Shown here: positions 1-5,545 of the stretch, piece after piece
Numbering within the stretch: position 1 is the stretch's first letter
Layout: every line of letters starts with the position of its first letter
Origin: JANNGZ01 sp031404155
Lineage (GTDB): Bacteria > Pseudomonadota > Gammaproteobacteria > Burkholderiales > Burkholderiaceae_C
Assembly: GCA_031404155.1 (NCBI GenBank)
Contig: JANNGZ010000159.1
Coordinates: 1-5,545 of the forward strand
Reading direction: 5' to 3'
Length of the DNA stretch: 5,545 bases
Translations under genes and position numbers: made by a program
The notes under the pieces: model-generated
The model's input: only the letters and a program-made list of their open reading frames with translations
Databases searched by the model: none
What the model was told of the DNA's origin: nothing

Positions 1-1802
1 GCGGTGAGCAGGCAGGCGAGCATCAGCCGCTGCCCGGCTTCCCAGCGGTTGAAGGGGTCGCTGTCGTGCGCCAGCAGCGTGATCAGGTCGGCCTCGGGCA
101 GGCCATCCACCAGCGTCACCGGCGCCGAGAAGCCACGCATCAGCGAGGCCACCGGCTCGGTGTCGACATTGACGAAGGTGTAGAAATGCCGCGCCTCGTC
201 GAGCACCAGCACACGCTCGCTGAGCCCGTGGCCCGGCGTGGCCTCGGGCTCGTCTTCGAGCCGCAGCGCGAGGGCGCGGCCGTCGCGGCCGACCAGGCCG
301 ATCGCCACCGGGATCACGAAGGGTTGCTTCTCGCTTTGGCCGGGCGTCGGCGCACAACTCTGTTCGAGCCCGACGGTAAAGCTGCGGCTCGCGGCGTCGT
401 AGCGGCTGCGTGCGGTCACCCGCGGCGTGCCGGCCTGGGCGTACCAGCGCTTGAATTGCGCCAGCCGCGTGGCCAGGCCGCTGCCGGGGTTGGCGTCGGC
501 GATGGCTTGGGCAAAGTCGTCGCAGGTCACCGCCTGGCCGTCGTGGCGCTGGAAGTACAGCGCCATGCCTTTGGCGAAGCCGTCGCGGCCGACCAGCGTG
601 TGCATCATGCGTACCACCTCGGCACCTTTTTCGTAGACGGTGGCGGTGTAGAAGTTGTCGATCGCCTGGTAGGCGTCGGGCCGCACCGGGTGCGCCATGC
701 TGCCGGCGTCCTCGGGGAACTGGTGCTGGCGCAGCATGATCACGTCGTGGATACGCTTGACCGCGCGGGCCGACGCGCTGCCGGCCATGTCCATCGAAAA
801 CTCCTGGTCGCGGAAAACGGTCAAACCTTCCTTCAGCGAGAGCTGGAACCAGTCGCGGCAGGTGATGCGGTTGCCGGTCCAGTTGTGGAAGTACTCGTGG
901 CCGACCACGCTCTCGATGTCCTTGAAGTCGTTGTCGGTGGCGGTGGCCGGGCTGGCCAGAACGTACTTCGTGTTGAAGATGTTCAGGCCCTTGTTCTCCA
1001 TTGCGCCCATGTTGAAGTCGCCCACCGCGACGATCATGAAACGCTCCAGGTCCAGGGCCAAGTTGAAACGCGCTTCGTCCCAGACCACCGAGGCGATCAG
1101 CGAGTTCATCGCATGTTCGGTCTTGTCCAGGTCGCCGCGGCGCACATACACCTGCAGCAGGTGGTCCTTGCCGGACCGGGTGCGCACATGCTGCTCGCGC
1201 ACCACCAGGTCGGCGGCCACCAGCGCGAAGAGGTAGCTCGGTTTCGGGAAGGGGTCGTGCCACTTGGCAAAGTGGCGGCCGCCGGCCAGGTCACCCTGCT
1301 CGACCAGGTTGCCATTGCACAGCAGCACCGGGAAGAGCGCCTTGTTCGCGCGCAGCGTGACGCTGAAGACCGCCATCACGTCGGGCCGGTCCAGGAAGTA
1401 GGTGATGCGGCGGAAGCCCTCGGCCTCGCATTGGGTGAAGAAGCCGCCGCCGCTGGTGTACAGGCCGGTGAGCTGGGTGTTCTTGTCGGGCGCGCAGGTG
1501 TTGCGGATGTCGAGCGTGAACTCCTGCTTGTCGCCGTGGGCCAGGCTGTCGATGACCAGCATGCCGTCTTCGTGGCGGAAGGACACGCTCTCGCCGTCCA
1601 CCAACACCCGCAGCAGGTTCAGGCCGTCACCGTGCAGCCTGAGCGCCTGCGCCGGCAGCGCGCTGTTGCGCCGCAGGCGCAGGCGGCTGGCGACGATGGT
1701 CTTCGCGGGGTCGAGGTCGAAGCTCAGGTCGACGCTGCGAATCCAGTAGGCCGGCGCAACGTAGTCCTCGCGGCGGATGGTGATGGCAGGGCCTTCTCTC
1801 AT
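1..1802 (-). CDS. pepN: Aminopeptidase N (M1 family zinc metallopeptidase), 3' end outside window
   Basis: Cytoplasmic aminopeptidase that removes N-terminal residues from peptides, with broad specificity. About 600 codons are present, reading without a stop from ATG at 1802 to the left edge; the family is usually about 870-900 residues, so the C-terminal third is missing. The reading matches E. coli PepN closely. The substrate-binding Gln is in FFTQCEAEGFR (Q124). The exopeptidase motif GAMEN is at 266-270. The zinc motif HEYFH is at 302-306, with the third ligand Glu at 325 in KEGLT. The catalytic Tyr is at 390 in VYEKGAEV. Spacing between these sites matches E. coli apart from a four-residue insertion after FRDQEFS. 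All catalytic residues are present. The start aligns with the E. coli N-terminus, but no good Shine-Dalgarno precedes it. It lies 65 bases downstream of prfB on the same strand and may be cotranscribed with it. Confidence 0.96.
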   Translation of the reverse strand, partial: MREGPAITIRREDYVAPAYWIRSVDLSFDLDPAKTIVASRLRLRRNSALPAQALRLHGDGLNLLRVLVDGESVSFRHEDGMLVIDSLAHGDKQEFTLDIRNTCAPDKNTQLTGLYTSGGGFFTQCEAEGFRRITYFLDRPDVMAVFSVTLRANKALFPVLLCNGNLVEQGDLAGGRHFAKWHDPFPKPSYLFALVAADLVVREQHVRTRSGKDHLLQVYVRRGDLDKTEHAMNSLIASVVWDEARFNLALDLERFMIVAVGDFNMGAMENKGLNIFNTKYVLASPATATDNDFKDIESVVGHEYFHNWTGNRITCRDWFQLSLKEGLTVFRDQEFSMDMAGSASARAVKRIHDVIMLRQHQFPEDAGSMAHPVRPDAYQAIDNFYTATVYEKGAEVVRMMHTLVGRDGFAKGMALYFQRHDGQAVTCDDFAQAIADANPGSGLATRLAQFKRWYAQAGTPRVTARSRYDAASRSFTVGLEQSCAPTPGQSEKQPFVIPVAIGLVGRDGRALALRLEDEPEATPGHGLSERVLVLDEARHFYTFVNVDTEPVASLMRGFSAPVTLVDGLPEADLITLLAHDSDPFNRWEAGQRLMLACLLT

Positions 1803-1867
1803 GGTGCAAACGCGTGGCCGGGCACGGGTTGGAAACGGTGGCGCGAAGTGTAGCCACGCCCCCGCCC

Positions 1868-2972
1868 TCAAACCCCTTGCTTCAGGCTCGCCGCGATGAA
1901 CGCATCGAGGTCGCCGTCGAGCACCTTCTGCGTGTTGCTGGTCTCGAGGTTGGTGCGCAGGTCCTTGATGCGGCTCTGGTCGAGCACATAGCTGCGGATC
2001 TGGTGGCCCCAGCCGACGTCGGTCTTCGAGTCCTCGAGCTTTTGTTGCTCGGCCTGCTGCTTGCGGATCTCGTGTTCGTACAGCCGCGAACGCAACATCT
2101 GCCAGGCCTCGTCGCGGTTGCGGTGCTGGCTGCGGTCGTTCTGGCACTGCACCACGATGTTGGTCGGGATGTGGGTCAGGCGCACCGCCGAGTCGGTCTT
2201 GTTGATGTGCTGGCCACCGGCGCCGCTGGCGCGGAAGGTGTCCACGCGAACGTCGGCGGGGTTGATCTCGATCTCGATCGAATCGTCCACTTCAGGGTAG
2301 ACGAAGAGCGACGCGAACGAGGTGTGGCGCCCGCCGGCGGAATCGAACGGGCTCTTGCGCACCAGGCGGTGCACCCCGGTTTCAGTGCGCAGCAGGCCGA
2401 AGGCGTATTCACCTTCCACCTTGATGGTGGCCGAGCGGATACCGGCCACGTCGCCCTCGGTCTCCTCCATCACCTCGGTCTTGAAGCCCTTGCGTTCGCA
2501 GTACTTCAAGTACTGGCGCAGCAACATGCTCGCCCAGTCGCAGGCCTCGGTGCCGCCGGCGCCGGCCTGGATGTCGATGAAGCAGTTGAGCGGGTCTGCC
2601 GGGTTGTTGAACATGCGGCGGAATTCGAGCTGCTCCACGGTTGCGCGCAGGGTCGAGGCGTCGCTTTCGATCGCGGTGAGCGAGGCGATGTCGCCCTCGG
2701 CCTTGACCATCTCGTAGAGCTCGGCGTTGTCGTCGAGGTGGCTACCCAGGTGGTCGATCGTGCCGACCACGGTTTCCAAGGTCTTCTTCTCGCGCCCGAG
2801 TTCCTGCGCGCGTTTGGGTTCGTCCCAGACACCCGGGTTCTCCAGCGCTGCGTTGACCTCGTTCAGCCGCAGTGCTTTGCGGTCGTAGTCAAAGATACCC
2901 CCGGAGCTGCTCGGTGCGGGAGGCCAGATCGGCGAGCAGGTTGCCGATGGCGTTGATTTGTTCGATGTCCAT
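1868..2972 (-). CDS. prfB: Peptide chain release factor 2, expressed by programmed +1 frameshift
   Basis: RF2 recognises UGA and UAA stop codons in the ribosomal A site and triggers peptide release. The zero frame begins at ATG 2972 (MDIEQINAIGNLLADLASRT...), the first ATG after an in-frame TGA at 2987-2985. It reads 27 codons to LRGYL and then meets TGA at 2891-2889. Skipping one base restores the frame as DYDRKALRLNEVNAALENP and continues to TGA at 1870-1868. The total is 367 residues, against 365 in E. coli. The stop-recognition tripeptide SPF is at 207-209 (RKSPFDS). The catalytic GGQ is at 252-254 (RASGAGGQH); its Gln is the usual PrmC methylation site. Residue 248, equivalent to E. coli K-12 Thr246, is Ala, as in most bacteria. 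Only a weak GAAG-type Shine-Dalgarno precedes the start. A stand-alone reading from TTG at 2779 would lack the first 64 residues and is not the real gene. RF2 level controls its own synthesis through the frameshift. Confidence 0.97.
2888..2903 (-). promoter_or_regulatory. RF2 programmed +1 ribosomal frameshift site
   Basis: On the minus strand the bases read CGG GGG TAT CTT TGA C. The G-run (2902-2898) acts as an internal Shine-Dalgarno. It is followed by the TAT spacer, the slippery CTT codon (2894-2892) and the in-frame TGA (2891-2889) with a 3' C. This equals the E. coli prfB site except that the first base of the G-rich stimulator is C rather than A. When RF2 is scarce, termination at UGA is slow and the ribosome slips forward one base, giving full-length RF2. 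When RF2 is abundant, a 27-residue peptide is released. The peptide context on both sides (LRGYL then DYD) matches known RF2 proteins, which makes a sequencing error very unlikely. Confidence 0.96.
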
Positions 2973-3261
2973 GGGGGCGCTTCTTCAATGAAAGTGAGGG
3001 CGCTTCGCGACCCGCACTGGCGGGCTGGCGTTCAGCGTTGACGGGCTCGGATTTTCGCATGCTGGGTGGCTGGCATCGCTGGCGCACCCAAGGGTTTCGA
3101 CGCGGCGCAGCAGAGGGTTAGTCCGACAAGGGATAGCGCGCGCTTGCGTCGATTTGTCAGAACTCTGTAAGCGCTTTTGAACGACAGTCCGGCCTAGCGA
3201 AAACTGCGGCAGCGCGCGTGCGCCTCCTTCACTCGTCGGTTAATTGTCGGACAGCTCTACC
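2973..3261. other. Divergent intergenic spacer between prfB and the membrane-protein gene
   Basis: No convincing gene is seen here on either strand. The stretch must hold the prfB promoter (leftward) and probably a promoter for the rightward pair. A patch at about 3150-3185 is clearly richer in A and T than its surroundings and is the best place for both. Possible elements are only weak. On the plus strand, TTGCGT (3144-3149) and TGTAAG (3166-3171) are 16 bases apart. On the minus strand there is CTGACA (3161-3156). I would not call any of these with confidence. The spacer also holds an AAGCGCTT palindrome (3169-3176), a short CCCGC/GCGGG hairpin (3011-3024) and a 9-base direct repeat GGGCGCTTC (2975-2983 and 2998-3006) just upstream of the prfB start. 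Confidence 0.6.
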
Positions 3262-3558
3262 GTGCTCACCTTCCTGAACCTCACACAGATGATTCTGTAC
3301 ATCCCGCTGCTCGCGCTGCTGGGGCAGGGCATGCTGTTTGTGCTGGCGGGGCACAAGCGGGACCAGAACTTCTTCTACAAGCTGCTCCAGCTGCTCTCCA
3401 AGCCGTTCACGCTGCTGGTGCGCAAGATCACGCCACGCCAGGTGGGCGACCACCAGGTGCCGGTCGTCACCTTCTTCCTGGTGCTGATCGTGTACGCGGT
3501 GGTCAGCTTCGAGAAGGTGGACCTGTGCATCCGCATCGGCCTGGAGCAGTGCAAGTGA
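3262..3558 (+). CDS. Small two-helix inner-membrane protein, function unknown
   Basis: I do not recognise a function. From GTG 3262 the product is 98 residues. It has two hydrophobic segments, about residues 10-29 (ILYIPLLALLGQGMLFVLAG) and 66-83 (VPVVTFFLVLIVYAVV). They are separated by a basic, amphipathic stretch (FFYKLLQLLSKPFTLLVRK). By the positive-inside rule the middle loop is cytoplasmic and both ends are periplasmic, leaving Cys89 and Cys97 in the periplasmic tail. The start is uncertain. An in-frame TAA at 3241-3243 bounds it, leaving TTG 3244 (104 aa), GTG 3262 (98 aa) or ATG 3289 (89 aa). I prefer GTG because the reading then begins just before the conserved-looking TFLNLTQMILY segment and a weak GGA lies 10 bases upstream; none has a strong ribosome site. 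It ends inside the start codon of the TPR gene, so the two are probably made together. GC-rich third positions support real coding. Confidence 0.75.
   Translation: MLTFLNLTQMILYIPLLALLGQGMLFVLAGHKRDQNFFYKLLQLLSKPFTLLVRKITPRQVGDHQVPVVTFFLVLIVYAVVSFEKVDLCIRIGLEQCK
3543..3549 (+). promoter_or_regulatory. Ribosome binding site of the TPR gene
   Basis: GGAGCAG lies inside the last codons of the upstream membrane-protein gene. Its GGAG core (3543-3546) is eight bases before the GTG at 3555. It selects GTG 3555 over the in-frame GTG at 3525, which has no comparable site. Confidence 0.65.
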
Positions 3559-4127
3559 GCGGCACCCGCCTTCACTACCTCTGGTTCAAGCTGACGGCCA
3601 TCGTCGCGCTGGTCTTCGGGCGCCAGGCCTTTGCGCTCAACACCTTCTCCACGATGTTGCAGCACTGGCCCGGCGACGCCTACGCCTTGAGCAGCCGCGC
3701 GCATGTGCTCGCCGCTCGCGGCGAACGTACCGCCGCCCTCGCCGACGCCCGCGCCCTGGTGGCCGCGCACCCCAGCCGCAGCGCCGCGGACTGGTTCAAC
3801 CTGGCCTTCATGCTCGAAGAGGCCAACGAGCTGGCCCCCTCCGAAGCGGCCTTTCGCCGCGCGCTGGAACTCGACCCCAAGCTCGACCGCGCCTGGTACG
3901 GCCTGGGCCTGGTGCTGATCAAGACGCAGCGCCTGGACGAAGCCCTCGCCGCGCTCAAGCGCAACACCGAGTTGCAACCGATGAGCCCCTACGGCTGGTA
4001 CCAGCTGGCCCGGGTGCACATGGACCGGCACGACCCGGACGAAGCGCGCAAGGTGATCGCGCACCTGCGGGGCTTCGAGCCCCAGGTGGCCGCCCAGCTC
4101 GAACGCGAAACCGGGCTGGCGGCCTGA
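3555..4127 (+). CDS. Tetratricopeptide-repeat protein, function unknown
   Basis: A 190-residue protein that I place in the TPR superfamily: helical protein-interaction scaffolds with no activity that can be assigned from sequence. Repeats of about 34 residues are visible. A degenerate one is at about 41-74. Two good ones are at 78-111 (WFNLAFMLEEANELAPSEAA...ALELDP) and 112-145 (WYGLGLVLIKTQRLDEAL...TELQP). A partial one is at 146-178 (WYQLARVHMDRHDPDEA). Residues 9-28 are fairly hydrophobic and could be a membrane anchor or an extra helix; there is no clear cleavable signal. The start is GTG 3555, which shares bases with the TGA of the preceding gene (GTGA) and has a good GGAG eight bases upstream. 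This arrangement implies translational coupling. An in-frame GTG at 3525 would add ten residues but lacks a ribosome site. The protein may work with the neighbouring membrane protein, which is inference from gene order only. Confidence 0.88.
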   Translation: MSGTRLHYLWFKLTAIVALVFGRQAFALNTFSTMLQHWPGDAYALSSRAHVLAARGERTAALADARALVAAHPSRSAADWFNLAFMLEEANELAPSEAAFRRALELDPKLDRAWYGLGLVLIKTQRLDEALAALKRNTELQPMSPYGWYQLARVHMDRHDPDEARKVIAHLRGFEPQVAAQLERETGLAA

Positions 4128-4140
4128 ACCGCGGCCTGAA
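4119..4140 (+). repeat. 12-base tandem duplication carrying the TPR-gene stop codon
   Basis: GCGGCCTGAA occurs at 4119-4128 and again at 4131-4140, separated by CC. The first copy contains the TGA that ends the TPR gene (4125-4127). The second puts another TGA in the same frame at 4137-4139, so the gene has two successive in-frame stops. It is probably a small slippage duplication. Confidence 0.6.
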
Positions 4141-4162
4141 TGATCAAGACCGACATGAACAA

Positions 4163-4185
4163 GCCGCACGAACTAGGGGTGCGGC
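4163..4185 (+). repeat. 7-bp inverted repeat upstream of the symporter operon
   Basis: GCCGCAC (4163-4169) and GTGCGGC (4179-4185) form a perfect 7-bp stem around a 9-base loop that contains CTAG. It sits 36 bases after the TPR stop and 100 bases before the DUF4212 start. There is no T-run after it, so it is not a standard rho-independent terminator. It could be a regulator operator, a weak hairpin in the transcript, or chance in GC-rich DNA. A second small stem with a one-base bulge follows at 4202-4218 (CCGGGC-TTTT-GC-T-CCGG). Confidence 0.4.
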
Positions 4186-4270
4186 ATGGGGCCGACGCAG
4201 ACCGGGCTTTTGCTCCGGCGGCGGCGGATGGCAAGGGGCCGGGGCGCGATGCTTCGGGAATTGAACTCGT

Positions 4271-4276
4271 TGGAGG
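4271..4276 (+). promoter_or_regulatory. Strong ribosome binding site of the DUF4212 gene
   Basis: TGGAGG ends eight bases before ATG 4285. It fixes the start there rather than at the in-frame ATG 4186, which would add 33 Arg-rich residues with no ribosome site. Confidence 0.8.
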
Positions 4277-4284
4277 CAACTGCG

Positions 4285-4542
4285 ATGCAAGTTTCTGAAA
4301 GGCACCGGTCCTACTGGCAGAAGAACCTGCGGATCACGGCGATCCTGATGGTGATCTGGTTTGTGGTGACGTTCGTGGTGGGCTACTACGCCCGCGATCT
4401 CAACTTCAACTTCTTCGGCTGGCCCTTCAGCGTCTGGATGGGCGGGCAGGGGGCGTTGATCGTCTACTGCGTGATCATCTGGTACTACGCCAGGTACATG
4501 AACAAGCTCGACATCGAGCACAACGTCCACGAGGAGGACTGA
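4285..4542 (+). CDS. Sodium:solute symporter small subunit (DUF4212 family)
   Basis: An 85-residue inner-membrane protein of the DUF4212 / probable symporter small-subunit family. In many proteobacteria it is encoded directly before a VC_2705-type sodium:solute symporter, and it is presumed to be that transporter's accessory subunit. The N-terminal sequence RHRSYWQKNLRIT and the motif GWPFSVWMGGQG between the helices are typical. Two membrane helices are visible, about residues 15-35 and 50-68, and both ends are predicted to be cytoplasmic. The C-terminal tail is acidic (DIEHNVHEED). The start is set by TGGAGG at the right distance. The stop is only two bases before the large-subunit ATG, and the last codons carry that gene's ribosome site, so the two are translated together. 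The family assignment is from recognised sequence; the accessory role is inferred from conserved gene pairing. Confidence 0.93.
   Translation: MQVSERHRSYWQKNLRITAILMVIWFVVTFVVGYYARDLNFNFFGWPFSVWMGGQGALIVYCVIIWYYARYMNKLDIEHNVHEED
4531..4537 (+). promoter_or_regulatory. Ribosome binding site of the symporter large subunit
   Basis: GAGGAGG lies within the final Glu-Glu codons of the small subunit, seven bases before ATG 4545. It supports ATG 4545 over the nearby in-frame ATG 4554 and indicates coupled translation. Confidence 0.75.
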
Positions 4543-4544
4543 CC

Positions 4545-5545
4545 ATGGCCGGCATGTTCGAACACGGCGCCAGCACCAGCAGTGCGGCCACCGCGACCTT
4601 CAAGTCGCAACTCAACAAGGTCTACGCCTGGTACACCGGCGGCTTCATCGCCTTCGTCCTCGTGCTCGCGGTTCTCGAGCAGATGGGCTTGCCCAGAAGC
4701 TATATCGGCTTCATTTTCCTGCTCGCCACGGTGGGCCTGTATGCCGGCATCGGCGTCATGAGCCGCACCTCCGACGCGGCCGAGTACTACGTCGCCGGGC
4801 GGCGGGTTCCCGCGCTGTACAACGGCATGGCCACTGGCGCCGACTGGATGAGTGCTGCGTCCTTCATCGGCATGGCCGGTACGGTTTACCTGAGTGGCTA
4901 CGGCGGCCTGGCCTTCATCATGGGCTGGACCGGCGGCTACTGCCTGGTGGCGCTGTTCCTCGCGCCCTACATGCGCAAGTTCGGCCAGTTCACGATCCCC
5001 GACTTTCTCGGGGCGCGTTATGAAGGCAACCTGCCGCGTTTCATCGGCATCGTCGGCGCCATCCTCTGCTCCTTCACCTACGTGGTGGCACAGATCTACG
5101 GCGTCGGCCTGATCACCACGCGGCTCACCGGCTTCGCCTTCGAGGTCGGCATCTTCGTCGGCCTGGGCGGCATCCTGGTGTGTTCGTTCCTGGGCGGCAT
5201 GCGCGCGGTCACGTGGACGCAGGTGGCCCAGTACATCATCCTGATCGTGGCCTACCTGGTCCCGGTGGTGTGGCTGTCGGTCAAGCAAACCGGCATCCCG
5301 ATCCCGCAGGCGGTGTACGGCTACCAGCTGCAGAAGATCACCGAACGTGAGAACGCGCTGAAGAAGGACCCCAAGGAACTGGAAGTCATCCAGATCTTCA
5401 AGGACCGTGCCGCTGCAGCCGACACCAAGCTCAAGGACGTGCCGGCCGCGATGGCGGCGGAGAAGGACGCCGCGGAGAAGAAGCTCGCCGAGCTGAAGGC
5501 CGCCAACGGCCCGGTGGCGGAGATTTCGGCCGCCGAGAAGGCGCT
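4545..5545 (+). CDS. Sodium:solute symporter large subunit (SSS family, VC_2705 type), 3' end outside window
   Basis: An inner-membrane, sodium-coupled transporter related to the acetate permease ActP. The substrate is probably a small monocarboxylate, but it cannot be read from sequence. The first 333 codons are present and open at the right edge. Seven membrane helices are visible: about 31-49, 52-72, 92-115, 121-143, 166-190, 200-219 and 224-246. SSS signatures include the EYYVAGRRVP loop (80-89), GADWMSAASFIGMAG (98-112) in the first core helix, and FGQFTIPDFLGARYE (146-160). The first helix takes the place of the ActP signal peptide. From about residue 263 the protein runs into a charged Ala/Lys/Glu-rich segment of at least 70 residues that ActP lacks. 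I recall similar extensions in betaproteobacterial members, which are then longer than usual. The start follows a strong GAGGAGG and lies two bases after the DUF4212 stop. Confidence 0.93.
   Translation, partial: MAGMFEHGASTSSAATATFKSQLNKVYAWYTGGFIAFVLVLAVLEQMGLPRSYIGFIFLLATVGLYAGIGVMSRTSDAAEYYVAGRRVPALYNGMATGADWMSAASFIGMAGTVYLSGYGGLAFIMGWTGGYCLVALFLAPYMRKFGQFTIPDFLGARYEGNLPRFIGIVGAILCSFTYVVAQIYGVGLITTRLTGFAFEVGIFVGLGGILVCSFLGGMRAVTWTQVAQYIILIVAYLVPVVWLSVKQTGIPIPQAVYGYQLQKITERENALKKDPKELEVIQIFKDRAAAADTKLKDVPAAMAAEKDAAEKKLAELKAANGPVAEISAAEKA

Noticed and set aside
66..1853. Very long plus-strand open frame (about 595 codons) opposite pepN
   Set aside because: It mirrors a well-recognised M1 aminopeptidase on the other strand. 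Strong GC bias at third positions removes stops from this antisense frame, and its His/Val/Gly-rich product resembles no family I know.
1812..1859. GCGTGGC/GCCACGC inverted repeat in the prfB-pepN gap as a terminator
   Set aside because: The arms are 34 bases apart and no T-run follows on the minus strand; most likely chance.
1868..2779. prfB as a 303-residue gene starting at TTG 2779
   Set aside because: It lacks the normal RF2 N-terminal domain, which is found upstream across the frameshift site.
1814..2956. Plus-strand open frame of about 380 codons opposite prfB
   Set aside because: Same effect: antisense to a clear RF2 gene, with low-complexity composition and no recognisable domain.
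3071..3086. Sigma-54 type promoter TGGCA...GCA in the divergent spacer
   Set aside because: The -24 half fits, but the -12 half reads GCGCA instead of TTGCA.
3375..4169. Minus-strand open frame of about 264 codons opposite the membrane/TPR pair
   Set aside because: The plus strand encodes clear TPR repeats with a good ribosome site; this frame has none of these supports.
4200..4214. Sigma-54 type -12 element (TTGCT at 4210-4214)
   Set aside because: The required GG ten bases upstream of GC is missing (the bases are GA).
4186..4284. N-terminal extension of the DUF4212 protein from ATG 4186
   Set aside because: It would add an Arg-rich stretch not typical of the family, has no ribosome site, and overlaps the strong TGGAGG that serves ATG 4285.
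4485..5288. Minus-strand open frame opposite the symporter
   Set aside because: Antisense shadow of a well-supported membrane transporter; its product is charged, His/Asp/Gly-rich and unlike a real protein.

Overview
This window is ordinary chromosomal DNA of high GC content. The RF2, aminopeptidase N and sodium:solute symporter sequences all point to a betaproteobacterium, most likely of the order Burkholderiales. That placement comes from recognised protein families and GC-rich codon use, not from a database search. I see no phage, transposon, CRISPR array, tRNA or rRNA.

Left half (minus strand): prfB (peptide chain release factor 2) at 2972-1868 is followed 65 bases later by pepN (aminopeptidase N), which starts at 1802 and runs off the left edge after about 600 codons. 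The most informative element is the programmed +1 frameshift in prfB. Only 27 codons precede an in-frame UGA, which sits in the classic GGGGG-UAU-CUU-UGA-C context. Simple ORF calling therefore misses the RF2 N-terminus; the full protein is 367 residues.

Centre: a non-coding spacer of about 270-290 bases separates prfB from a rightward gene set. It contains a relatively AT-rich patch around 3150-3185 that probably holds divergent promoters, plus an AAGCGCTT palindrome.

Right half (plus strand): a small two-helix membrane protein of unknown function (3262-3558) overlaps a TPR-repeat protein (3555-4127) by a GTGA stop/start, so the two are very probably translationally coupled. After a 157-base gap with a 7-bp inverted repeat comes a two-gene transporter operon. 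It encodes a DUF4212-type small subunit (4285-4542) and, two bases later, a VC_2705-type sodium:solute symporter large subunit (from 4545, open at the right edge). The symporter carries a charged, Ala/Lys/Glu-rich helical insertion after its seventh predicted membrane helix. By LeuT-fold topology this segment would lie in the periplasm.

The prfB-pepN block serves translation termination and peptide turnover, and the transporter pair probably imports a small carboxylate. The membrane/TPR pair has no known role. I found no convincing new biological system. The points most worth a second look are the symporter insertion, the coupled unknown pair, and the leader region upstream of the small symporter subunit.
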